Positions 11,336 through 21,802 of a stretch of DNA of 64,000 nucleotides are shown piece by piece. Position 1 is the first letter of the stretch; every line of letters begins with the position of its first letter. Source of the stretch: Norana najaformis (Eukaryota; Annelida; Clitellata; Crassiclitellata; Hormogastridae). The notes under the pieces are model-generated. The model was not told the DNA's origin, searched no databases, and saw only the letters and a list, made by a program, of their open reading frames with translations. Location of the stretch: positions 12,258,341 through 12,322,340 of the forward strand of contig OZ029914.1 in the NCBI GenBank assembly GCA_964023275.1, written 5' to 3'. The position numbers and the translations under genes were made by a program.

Positions 11336-11394
11336 GTATGCACGGGAGGTGTTATCTTAGCCAACGCATTCAAACATTACATTTAAACGGTAAT

Positions 11395-12975
11395 TATTCG
11401 CCTCGTATCTGGTTGACATATGGTGTTTCGCAGGATTTAGTACTTAGTCCTCTTCTGTTTACTGAAGGATCTTCGCCGCCATCTTTTCCTCCGAAGGACT
11501 GCCGGCTGTCGGGTTGCAAACCGTTTTCTGCTGAAAACCTTCCACGCCAGCTAATAAAATCGCCTGCCAAGTCCTGCGAACTTGACACATTACGCCTTTC
11601 CTTGTTAATGACTCTACTGATGTTCTCTATCATGTTTGTATTTGTTATGTTCCACTTCTATGGCTGAGGATAAACTTCCTAGCTCTCAAAAAAGGGCCTT
11701 TATGCTTCCGTCTCTCAAGCGCCATGGCCTTGATCCTGCTATCATGCCTACTTACCGACCGATTTCAAACCTGTCTTACCTATCGAAAATGGTTGAAAGT
11801 GTAGTTTGTTCCCAAATAACGCCTTACCTTGAATTTAACTCTTTTTAGTACCTCCTCACCCGTCGGGATTCCGTCGATTTCATTCTACGGAGACACTTAT
11901 TACTCGCCTACCCTGATGTGTGTGGGGCCTTTCATCGTAGTCGTGTTGCATTACTTGCTCTTTCTGATGTCAGTGCAGCTTTTGATACTGGAGATCACGC
12001 TGTTCTTCGACAGCGTCTCCAAACCTCCTGTGGCATCTCAGGACTTCCACTTGGCTGGATCTGCTCTTTTCTTTCTGTCCGCTCACATGCTGTCACATCT
12101 GGACTTACGCGTTCTCCCTTATTCTTTGGACTCCGGCAGGATTCAATCTTAGCCCCGCTTCTTTATATTATGTACACGGCTGACCTGAGTGCTGTCCTTT
12201 ACGCAGAAGGGGTCATCTCCCATCAATATGCTGATAACACCCAGACCTATGTCCATGGCCCAGCTACTGCAGCTGCTGTTCTAGTTGATCAGTTCGTGCA
12301 TGCCTCAGAGGCGCTGGCTGCTTGGATGTCCTCAAACCGTCTTTGGTTGAATTCTGAAAAGACACAATTTATCTGACTGGGTGGTCGTGTCCAAATCTCC
12401 AAAATTGATTTTCCTGCCCGACATCTCATTCCCCACATCTGAGCGAGACCAAGAGCTTACGCTTCTAAATCATGTAAATAGTGTCTGTCTTCATTTACCT
12501 CGAAATAACATGCTGTCCTTAATGCTTTTGCTCCTCTTATTGGTGGCATCCCGAAGTTTAGCCATATTTCCGCCTATATTTGGGACACTGCATTGGTTAC
12601 CTATAACTAAACACATTTTATTTAAGATTGTAATCTTTATGCGAAACTGTTTCCTGGGATCTGCCCCATCCTATCTGAGTTCTTTTTGTACCTCTGCCTC
12701 ATCTTTTCCTGGTCGTAACACCCTCCGTTTGGCTGCTCACGGACCCCTTGTCGTCTCTCGGCCTCGGACCTCTACTACACAGCAGAGAAGCTTTGCTTTC
12801 GTTGGTCCTGCATCCTGGAACAACCTTCTTTACAAGACTAGAAATGAACTAATCAGCCTGTCACCTTCTTTGTTCCGCAAGCGCTTGAAAGCTGTCCTGT
12901 TTGACCGCGGGTCTTTTCTCTCTGGTCGGTGGCGCTACCGATGAGTTTGTTCTTGAAGTTGCGCTTTATAAATCT
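11395..12975 (+). mobile_element. L2/CR1-type LINE fragment
   Basis: Broken frames give YRPISNLSYLSKMVE (about 11757-11800), DVSAAFDTGDHAVL (about 11965-12005), QDSILAPLLYIMYTADLS, and the catalytic box as YADNTQ (YADD with the second Asp lost, about 12228-12245). After a stop, a C-terminal segment carries LHWLPITK, GRNTLRLAAHG and PASWNNLLYK (about 12590-12860). The end GCGCTTTATAAAT near 12960-12972 matches the fragment at 17600-17725. It is inactive. Confidence 0.8.
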
Positions 12976-13229
12976 TCATTTATGTTATGGTGTGTCTTCG
13001 GTAGGCAATTCTATCACTTTCCTTTTGAGTTTTCTCCTAAAGGCATTACAGACGCCGATCTGGCTTGGCCTGCTGTATTTGAGCAGAAATCCATTAGTGA
13101 CTGGCTTGGCACGCCTTCTAAAGTAAGCTAGGTACGAATAGGCGCAATTTTATCCAGTCCTTAAGAGCTAGTGCTGAAAGTTGCACTGCAAAAGCAATAC
13201 TTTAACGTCTAATCCTGCTCAACTACTGG

Positions 13230-14125
13230 CTTCTGCTTTTCTTGATGTTCAATCTTGGAAGCTAGTAATAAACTCCTTCTAAATCCTTCTACTGTAAAAC
13301 CGAAATTCTTCTCCTAGGCACAAGCCACCAGCTTCGCAAATTTCATTGGCTCACATCTGTTCCGTTGGGTTCCTTATTAAACGTATTGAATGCGCACGCA
13401 GTTTTGGCGTGGTGATTGATTCCACCATATTATGTTCTAACCAATAAGAGGTTATATGCAGATCTCCTCAATTTCGTATGTGGGATATTCGTAGAATCAG
13501 ACTTCTTTTGCTTCAACCTGTCTTAATCCAACTAGCCAATGCATTTTTTCAAGCCGAGTACTGTAACTCACTTCTTATTGGTGTTACTAAGGGAGGTCTG
13601 CACAAACTACAAATCGTTAAAAATTCTCTGGCCGGAACCACAATAAAGACACCTAAATAGTAATATATCAAGCCAAAACTGCATTCATTGCACTGAGCAC
13701 GGAATCTTTTTCAAAATCTGTCTTGTAGTTCACAAAGTACTACATTTAAATCAGCAACTTATCTATGTTCCATGCTCACTCCTAATACTAATATTTATCG
13801 CAATCGTTCATTGCACGCTGTGACTCTTGCTGTGCCCCGTTCCCGAAAAGTATTGGACTCTGGGACTTCTCGGTAGCTGGTACAAAGCTTTTTAATTCAC
13901 TGCCCAGTTCAGTTCGTTCTGATAATTCTTTAATGTAATTCAGGTCAAGGCTAAATGCTCATTTGTTTCAATTTGCTTAACCACTGAGCCTGGCTTCGGA
14001 TTTCTTTGACTTTGGGAATTCAAACCTGGCTTCTCCAACGGATTATGAATTTTGATTGCGATTGCACTTGAAGCGACCATCGACTAAAGCCTTGGGCATC
14101 TTGATAACGACGTCAATGAAGTCTC
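13230..14125 (+). mobile_element. L2-type LINE 3' fragment (second family)
   Basis: This is a 5'-truncated copy starting in the LDVQSWKL region and continuing through a GILLLG-like segment to a LINE C-terminal tail. It aligns with the better preserved copy at 60785-62190 over its whole length, ending GAAGTCTCTAGATAAGATTAGATT near 14125. Many stops. Confidence 0.7.
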
Positions 14126-14144
14126 TAGATAAGATTAGATTATT

Positions 14145-14465
14145 CATGTATTCATCTGTATATGTATGTATGCATGTATAAATGTAAGCATGCTTGTATG
14201 TACGTGCATATATGTATGTATAAGTCTATGGATGCATGCATACGTAAATAACTAAATATGCATGTATGTATGTATGTATGTATGCAAGTATGTAGGTAAG
14301 TAGGTTCGTTTGGCGCATGCTTATGCACGTGCCTATGTATGTATAGTGATCTATTTGTATGTGCGTGCGTATGTACCTACATACGCACGCACGTACGTAG
14401 ACATGCATAGATACATGCATGTATGTATGTGGGTGTCTCTGTATGTGTGTATGTATGTAGACTAT
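14145..14465. repeat. (GTAT)n microsatellite, long and imperfect
   Basis: About 320 bp of GTAT, GCAT and GTAC tetranucleotides directly after the 3' end of the LINE at 13230-14125, possibly seeded by its tail. Frames on both strands are repeat artefacts. Confidence 0.85.
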
Positions 14466-14679
14466 GTATTTTTGCCTGTTTTGTACCAGATCTTCACGTA
14501 TTCGAAGCGGAGCTACATGTTGTACTGTTACAAGTTTGGTAGGTAGGGTAGACATGTATTTATTTAAGAAAATTTTGCCGCCATCTACATACCAGCATTT
14601 TAGGTATAGAGAATAGTATTATTAAGCCAGAGGAACGGTCGATTATTCATCAAGCGAAACATGGAAGGCAGTGAGACAG

Positions 14680-15330
14680 TCTACAATTATTTGAAGTTTG
14701 AATCCAGGACAAGGCGTATCTTATTGTTTGGGCTTCCAGACGATTTCCGAAGGTAACCGCTGCGGAAGAATTCTTCAGTTGACCTGGGATTTTTGAACTG
14801 GTAAGACGCCGCACAATAAAATTCCATAAACTCCGTTTCGTTTTCGACGTAAACAACGACATTTATAGTCAATGGATATTTTTATGGCGAAATGGGATGA
14901 CTTGCTTTATATCTGTCGAAGTTAGTCGGCCATTGAGATCGATTGTTTTGAACGATGATAGTGAAGTCTCGGCTCTACCTTCAGACCATTGAAAGGTGGC
15001 GAAATGTACGCAACGTTAAGACGATTCAAGTATTCGCAATCGGAAGAAGGAACATTTTTCGTTGACTTTGTAAAGCGAACCTTCTCACGACTTCCTGACA
15101 GGAAAAAGGGCTTTATGTTTTGGAGACAACCATCGTCTTCCTATGTCTGTATACGAACCAAACGAAACAGCGAATCATTGACGCCTTCGATAAGTCATCG
15201 CTTTTAACGAACTTGTGTTTTGGTGAAAGACACGTCTTGCATCTTTGTCTAGTGAGACCTCTGAACAAATAAGCCCTGGGAATCGACGATGGAAACCAGT
15301 TGTCATGCTTATATATCGAATGCAACCTAG
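14680..15330 (-). pseudogene. Unassigned decayed coding stretch
   Basis: The minus strand around 15010-14690 reads as a plausible protein across a frame change: a FQWSEGRAETSLSS segment, then LNGRLTSTDIKQVIPF, then a YVENETEFMEFYCAASY segment. Upstream frames (15330-15010) are broken by stops. Base composition is less AT-rich than the surrounding intron. I do not recognise the family. It lies in the block absent from gene 2, so it is probably part of an inserted element. Confidence 0.3.
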
Positions 15331-16150
15331 CATTAAACTAACAGATGCTGGTCTAGGTAGGAATGGATTATTGAATAGGAGTTATTTGACACTTTATGAT
15401 AATGTAAATTGATTTGAAGAAACATTAGTTAGGTAATCTATTCGGACATAAAATCTCTTTAAGATGAATGACTATAGTTATCTACGGACTAAATTACAAA
15501 TAGCCTTATCTCTGTACCAAACTAAGGTAATCCACGCAGCCGGCAAACCGTCATTATTTGTATTGAGGCTCGGCACTGGAATGAATTGATTTGCGATACA
15601 ATCTTAGATGGTGAGCCAGTTGTTCGGATAGTAGATTACATATAAGTTGTAATTTAGATTCAGTGAGGTTCAATGGGATTTGTAGAAACTGATAGAGTGA
15701 CCTGGACTAGACGCTTTATCTCGTCTGCAATTATTAATTAATAATATTTGTGACTCAAACTGTGACGTCACAAAAGAACTTGTTTATTTACAAGTCAGAT
15801 CAAGGTTATTAGACGGTAAAGGAGTAGGCCTATAGGACGTATTAGTATACGCGCTGGAGGTGTAAGAGTAGGATGGTAATTTGGAAAGTGTAGATAGCGC
15901 AACCCACCTTTGGCCTATAAGATAAATTCCATGTAATTAATTGAATTATGTGATTAAATAACCTAAAAAATGGCGTCAGAATACGAAAGAAATGGATAAA
16001 AGCGGGACAAGAGGTGGGTCATGACGAAGAGGTGCTGAAAACTTTCCTTATAGATAAATAGAATGAGGCAAAAGCATTGGAGAGAAGGTACATTTGTATT
16101 GCGCTCATGTAACGAAAGTCGGTTCGTTACAAAGCCATAACAAATACTAC
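15331..16150. other. Intron DNA with no recognised content
   Basis: No coding or repeat signal is recognised here beyond one TAGGCCTA octamer at 15825-15832. Confidence 0.4.
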
Positions 16151-16154
16151 AAAA

Positions 16155-16625
16155 TATGAGCATTTAACCCCTGTACTTAAATCTTTGCATTGGCTTCCTG
16201 TTCAGCAAAGAATTTGTTTCAACTTGGGACTTACGATTTATAAAACATTGAACTCTGGCCAACCACAACACTTAAAATCAGTCCTTACTCCTCACACGTA
16301 CCATTATTCTTCTGCAAGGTCATCTGATTGTCTTTCTCTGGTCATACGTAGGACTTAAACTGTTCTTGGTGAACGGGTTGTTTTCGGTTGCTGGACCTAA
16401 ATTTTGTAAATTCCTACTTTTATTCTGCTCAGTCGCTTGTGTCATTTCGTTCCCAACTTAAAACTTACCTTTTCATGTTACTTATCCACCATATGCTACC
16501 TCTTTGTCTTAGTGGACTGACCTTCTGGATATTGACCTGACTGCGCCTTGACTTTGGTGCGCCATCGGTTGATGCCTTGTACATAATACACCGGCGTATT
16601 AGAAGTTACTAATTAATTATTATTA
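16155..16625 (+). pseudogene. LINE 3' remnant in gene 1 intron
   Basis: Reads LKSLHWLPVQQRICFNLGL, then a tail with stops, and ends in a TTA/ATT-rich run after CGTATTAGAAGTTACT. The same remnant is at about 58505-58860 in gene 2, at the same place in the same intron, so it was present before the duplication. Confidence 0.7.
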
Positions 16626-17297
16626 TTAGAACATGCACGAGGTATTACATTCTCTTCGTTTGGACCAGTAATTTAAGACGTGCTTTCATAAGATTACGTT
16701 AACCGTTTATTCATAGACTTCTACTGTATTCATGACGTCATGATGCCTGCGATTTGTAGACTCCGACCAATGGACTGAATTTTTGGTTTTAAATATCGCT
16801 TCAATTGACTAGTACCTTATTTTTAGAACAACCGAAATTTTTCCTAAATTTGATGCATGAACATTCACTTTTTAAATATTGCCCATTATTCGGAAATTTC
16901 CAATTTGCAGTATTTCTATTGTATTCGATCCTGAGAATTACTTTCTGTTGAAAAGCCATTTTGTAATTGGAAGGCGTTGCATAATTTGAGCTGACCTGAG
17001 AAATGCACTTGAGTTGTCGCTCAGACCTATGTTGATGGCTATGTGTCTTTCAGTGTTTGTTTTTCACTCTGCCTCTTTCTTTGTCAGTGAATTTGGTTCA
17101 TCTTCGTTGTTTCTGTTTCGTTAAAGGCACCATCAACACTAAAGCCCCCAATGCTTGTTTTATTCGATGGTTATGAGTAGGCAATGTCAGACAGTTTCTT
17201 TGTAATTCCTCAATGTTTTCTTGTAAAATAATGCGTAAACTAGATTTTTCTGCATAACACTGCACATTAGTTTCAGGTCGACATAGTTTTATTTAAT
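16626..17297. other. Intron block conserved between gene 1 and gene 2
   Basis: Aligns with about 59255-59890 (shared landmarks GTAATTTAAGACGTGCT and TTTTAAATA(T/C)CGCTTCAA). No exon is visible. Confidence 0.6.
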
Positions 17298-17306
17298 CAG
17301 TTCTTT

Positions 17307-18507
17307 GTACGGGTGTAGATTTTGCCCCTAACCCCGATTGGCATGAAATTTTACCTGAAGATAGCTCTCCAAATACGTAGTCCAACGCGCCTATTCAAGC
17401 ACACAAAACGACCCTCTTGTCATCCGGAAGTGGTCACACACAGCATAATTATATCAACATTGAAACTTCTGCAGCGCAATTAGCCAGAAGCTTTATAAAT
17501 GTTTTAAAATGTGGCCGTAATTAAAACTTAAAATTCTAAAAGACTGAAATAGTTACAGTTTTGAAATTGTAAAATACTTATAATACACAAAACGGCTTGA
17601 ATTCCTCAGTTTGTCTCTTCCGCAGTTTCGCAAGCGCCTGAAGTCTCAATTATTTGACAGTGGTCTCGCTAGTTCGGGTCTGGAGCGCCTCTGATGAGTC
17701 TATTCTTGAAGTGGCGCTTTATAAATGTCAGATTACAAATACTATTACCTCAATTGTTCTTATACTTTTTACTTCAGTGTATATAATTTGTTGAAACTTT
17801 GCCATGCACAAGCATTTGGTTGAATAGAAGTGGCAGTACGTACATTTCGTCCCACGATGTCACCGCTCCACAGCGGGCCAATCTTCACTGGTAGCGCGTC
17901 CCGCAGCGGATCACTGACAAGCTGTGGCTGATGACATAGAAAGCCTTAAATGGCGGTGCTCAGGACAATCTATTAGATTTCTGCACTCGACCACGGGATA
18001 TACACATTTGAAACACGGCTAAAAACTTTCCTTTTCAGCCTATCCTTCGACGGCAGAATGCACTGGTGAATGTACAGAGCCATTTTCTCGACCTCGGCCA
18101 TGTCTTTCAGTGTTTGTTTTTCACTCTGCCTCTTTCTCTGTCTGTGAATTTGGTTTATCTTCGTTGCTTCTGGCACTATATAAATTGTTTTATTATTAGT
18201 AGAAGTAGTAACACAAATAGTCTGTTGTGACCATAAACTAGATGTGCATTGACGTGATGCTAAAGAATTGCGCTACAAAAGTTCACCACCTTGAGTTCAA
18301 ACATCCTTGGAAAGATGGCCACTTCCGTAATTTGTGTCAAGACCAGCCATTCTCCATTAGTTTTCTTGGGATTTTAAAAATTCATAGAAAATCGCCGGAT
18401 CGTTTACGGAAGTCGGGAATAGGCGCGTTGGACTACGTATTTGGAGAGCTATCTTCAGGTAAAATTTCATGCCAATCGGGGTTAGGGACAAAATCTACAC
18501 CAGTACC
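17307..18507. mobile_element. 1.2-kb inverted-repeat element with 9-bp target duplication
   Basis: About 92 bp at 17307-17398 recur almost perfectly inverted at about 18414-18507; the ends contain GGTGTAGATTTTG. The element is flanked by CAGTTCTTT at 17298-17306 and again at 18508-18516, a 9-bp target duplication. In gene 2 the corresponding intron (about 59905) has a single, diverged CTGTTCATT and no insert. Nine-base duplications and long inverted repeats suggest a non-autonomous Mutator-like element. The inside holds a LINE tail (17600-17725) and a 75-bp copy of neighbouring intron DNA (18098-18172 matches 17045-17118). No transposase is visible. Confidence 0.8.
17600..17725 (+). repeat. 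L2-type LINE 3' tail inside the inverted-repeat element
   Basis: TTCGCAAGCGCCTGAAG and TGGCGCTTTATAAAT match the tail of the LINE at 11395-12975. Confidence 0.65.
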
Positions 18508-18680
18508 CAGTTCTTTTTATTTAGCAGTTCAGTTTGAGAAAAAATGAAACGAACAGATTAGGCCTAGAGGAGGTCGTGGTATAATTATGCCGTAACAATC
18601 CTGTTTTCGCCATATCTTGTCTTCGACGCACAGTGACTTTCATTAGTAACATTTTCCGCATTTTGTTTTTTCTTCTTCAA

Positions 18681-18761
18681 AAATTGGAAAACCAATGCTG
18701 AATACAATAGAACTAGAACCAATGGAACGAAATCGAGAAGAAGAGCAGCAAAGACTAATCG
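18681..18761 (+). CDS. Gene 1 exon 6: charged cytoplasmic tail, acceptor mutated
   Basis: This is the counterpart of gene 2 exon 60082-60159. It would be 81 nt (27 codons), phase 1 at both ends, with donor G|GTACCC at 18762. The encoded segment is highly charged and Glu/Arg-rich (NREEEQQRL), probably helical. The acceptor position reads AA (18679-18680) where gene 2 has AG, so splicing at the ancestral site should fail. An alternative AG at 18709-18710 would give a 51-nt in-frame exon. Confidence 0.5.
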
Positions 18762-18779
18762 GTACCCGTTAAACCTACA

Positions 18780-19158
18780 ATTTTAAAAAGGTTATCTAGG
18801 TGTTGTAATTTAGTCTACAACTCATCAAAAGTTCTCGTAATAGTTTTCTTGTATACGATTATATATGCATTTATGTATCACTAAACTTGTATAGCGCCTT
18901 TTAAGCAACTCGCAAAGATGCTGCAACACGGGTACCTAATGGTCTCTAAAGAGGAACTTTGTGAGGCGGGGAGAGAATGTTTCTTGTGTTGGTGAACAGG
19001 AATGAGATCGGATGTCTGGTGGAAGAGCGTTCCAGAGAGACAGCCCAACAGTGGAGACTCTGCTAATTATTTTGCCCCTTCTTCAACGCAGTGCTATATT
19101 TGACAACATTGTTCATAATATCATCATTTAAAATTATTTGGTGAAAACATTTAGATTG
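18780..19158. repeat. Degenerate LINE-tail-like repeat
   Basis: TTGTATAGCGCCTTTTAAGCAACTC near 18885 is echoed near 26030 and 32810 (TATAGCGC(C/A)TTTTA), suggesting a dispersed repeat tail. No coding content. Confidence 0.35.
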
Positions 19159-19419
19159 CTCAAACCGGGTGACCCGACGTAAGAGCCCAGGACAAAACGC
19201 ACCGACAAAAGCGCGCCGTCATAAGCGCGCAGCAACAAAACCGCGCAGTATAAATGCGTGCCGACGAAAGCGCATATAAAGATATTTAAAAATAATAGTT
19301 ATTTTATGGTAGTTTAATAGTAGAAGCACACAAAAATATACTAGAATATATATATATACTAGAAATAACAGTGTAACTTCATCAAGTAATATTATTCATA
19401 CGTAGTGCTCTAGTAAAAT

Positions 19420-20800
19420 GAAACCAGTTTATGTGTTAATGTTATGAGCGATCCTACGCAAGTAATCTCCAACGGAACTGTTCCATATGTTGGAGCAGAA
19501 GCCTTTGGATCAAAAGTCTGCAAACGACGATTCAAATGAACGTATTTTGACTTGGTGCCTCTGAATGTCTGAATTCGGAACGATACCTCGCGATCTTCAA
19601 TTCGTGGTGATCTTGTTCTTGACGTAAGAGCTCAACAAGTTTGTACAGCCTTTTGAAAGAAGCGATGCCAGGCTTCAACTGAGTTGTTCGTGCGTCACAG
19701 GTTGTCGACTACACGATCCCGAACGTTCCACAGTTGCAAGGCAAACCTATGACTTGCATGTCGGCCCCTTCGTTCTCTGCCGATGTATGTGTCTTCCCAG
19801 TAGTTCGCTAAAGGTGCCATTACAGGAGAACAGCTGTCAACTAAGTCGTCGAACGCAGCCGGAACATCGGCTACCGGAACAGAGCTTAGAGCTAATATCA
19901 TCTTCACATATAGGCTATGCGAAGATTTTCATCATCACGGTAGGTCGCTACAAGGTTATGATCTTGAACCTTGCGCCACATATTCCGACCGAGATGGAAA
20001 AAGCATCCAACCAGCCGTGTTTCGGGTAAGACTGTTGCACAGGCATTCTGTCTGGCCTTCTCGTAGTCCGACATGATACTTGACGGGTTCAGCGTCGGCT
20101 TTATTTCTTTCAGCTTACGCAAGATGCGGTTGTAGCTTTCTTCTGATTTGTCTGGCAGCAAGACGTAGACGAAGGGATATGCAAAACCATCGACCAATGC
20201 ATGCATGGTAAAGACCCGGAAGAAGAGAGCTGGTGCCACTTTGAATGTACCATCGAAAAACCAGTGATTGTTCTCTTGAAGGAGATCCAGGTTGGCCTTA
20301 GTGGCAAACATCAGAATTAGTTTTACGTCTTCTGCACCAAATCCAAAAGCAAGAAAATTTCTTGTGGTTTGTAGAAGGGAATCTGGAATGACGATATCGG
20401 CGCGAGAATTCAATGGAACAATACGAAGTAGCACGTCGCTTTCGTTGTCGTTGAATTGACCGTTGAGAAGCGGTATACTCTGGTAGGTGACCGGCGATCG
20501 ACCGCCAACGATACTGCAGATGAGCTTTGCTGATTGATCTATCGAGACTTCTCCACAGTTGTCACAGCTCTCCTGCGAATTTCCGATACCACTTTAGTTG
20601 CTTCATTTCGATCGTGATCTGATGCATGACTGTGGTCAGATACAACAACAACATCATCAGTTTGACTCACTTTAATATGTCCAGAAGAATCGCGCTTTGC
20701 ACATCTCCATGAAGTGCTCCTGTCAGCCATAACCCTGTCCATTCTAAGCCTGTATCCATCATACAAAAGATGATCCTTCTGCTTCTGCGATGTCGTTCTC
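19420..20800 (-). pseudogene. Decayed MULE transposase with N-terminal FLYWCH finger
   Basis: Minus strand, from right to left. 20800-20540 encodes a FLYWCH-type zinc finger (LLYDGYRLRMDRV, SWRC, then HSHASDH). 20434-19904 encodes the MULE transposase core, with FDGTFKVAP, VYVLLPDKSEESY, IMSDYEKARQNA and GCFFHLGR; the Asp in DGTF and the Asp in SDYE fit the first two members of the DDE triad. 19907-19420 encodes the C-terminal part, with NYWEDTYIG, FALQLWNVRDRVVDNL, an in-frame TGA just after, then NSVEAWHRFF and further stops. At least three frame changes plus stops make it inactive. It would have bound and cut the flanking inverted repeats. Confidence 0.85.
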
Positions 20801-20837
20801 TCTATGGCTGTTTTCTAAAGAAGCTAATAAAATTGTG

Positions 20838-20855
20838 ATATATATATATATATAT
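20838..20855. repeat. (TA)n microsatellite
   Basis: A pure TA run of about 18 bp inside the Mutator-like element. Confidence 0.85.
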
Positions 20856-21360
20856 GCAAGAAGTAAGCCAACCGGATTGCGATCACTGATCGAATCGAGA
20901 AGACATGAAAGAATTGAAGGCGAAAATATAATGAAAGAATAGACTGCGAGATTCCTTGAAACAATTGAATGCGAGAAAACATCAAAGATTTGAAGGCGAG
21001 AACACATGAAAGAAAATTAGTAGATATTATGCAAATAATTTATGTGAAGTCTTCTCGTTAATGCTTTAATTGGACGTTAATTGCGTTTCACTTGCACGGG
21101 TCTATAGTAATAGCCTACCTATCAAGTTAGGGGATAAGTCATGGACCATTAATAAACAATAGATATGATATTCTAAAGTTGCCTGCCTTTGTCCGAGTTG
21201 TTATCAGTGCGCGCATTTGTCTTAGCGCATTTGTTAGTGCGCTTTTGTCGGTGCGCTTTTATCCTGCGCGCCTTTGTTACGGAGCCCTCAAACCGTGTCA
21301 AGCCTATCATATAAATTATTGCGAAAAGAGCCTACGCCAATATGCATTTGAAATTTACGC

Positions 21361-21426
21361 CTACTACTACTACTACTACTGCCACCACTGCCATTACCAC
21401 CACCACCACTACTACTATTCTACTAC
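21361..21426. repeat. (CTA)n/(CCA)n trinucleotide tract
   Basis: CTACTACTAC passes into CCACCA and back to CTACTA over about 66 bp. Confidence 0.85.
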
Positions 21427-21802
21427 ATGATTTCCATGGCTATGCAGCAAGACTTTGAATCTCACTCAACTTTTCCTGGGAATCATGGGTTTTGTGGAAA
21501 CTGAGTTAGAAATTATATTATTGGAGTACGAATTTATGTGGCTTTGATGATGATTTTCACTCAATTGAGTAGCTTGATTACAGTTTAAGGAAATCTAAAT
21601 AAAAATGAAAAGTCTGTTTGATACAATACATTACATTATAATACCTAATTACATTAAATTGCAATTGACATTTCATATAATTCCTTTTCCCTTCTACGTC
21701 TTTGAAGCAAAACTGATGGGAAATCACACCTTATGTCCATTACTGTAGTATCTCTATTTTCTGTTGAAGGATAGTCTAACTGCAGGTCGTTTTGCATTTT
21801 AG

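Larger units (their letters stand above)
19168..21286 (-). mobile_element. Mutator-like transposon (MULE) with FLYWCH and MULE transposase
   Basis: The element has terminal inverted repeats of about 100 bp built from short GCGC-containing subrepeats (AAAAGCGCACCGAC type) at 19168-19275 and 21203-21286. It is flanked by a perfect 9-bp duplication CTCAAACCG (19159-19167 and 21287-21295). A decayed minus-strand transposase lies inside. Long inverted repeats, 9-bp duplication and transposase type all fit Mutator. It lies in the gene 1 intron between the tail exon and the NHL exon and has no counterpart in gene 2. Confidence 0.88.

Noticed and set aside
11079..11386. Open frames of 74-93 codons over the first GTAT microsatellite
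   Set aside because: Produced by the tetranucleotide repeat; residues are Tyr/Cys/Met strings with no domain.
14226..14555. Open frames on both strands over the second GTAT tract
   Set aside because: Same artefact; both strands stay open because of the repeat.
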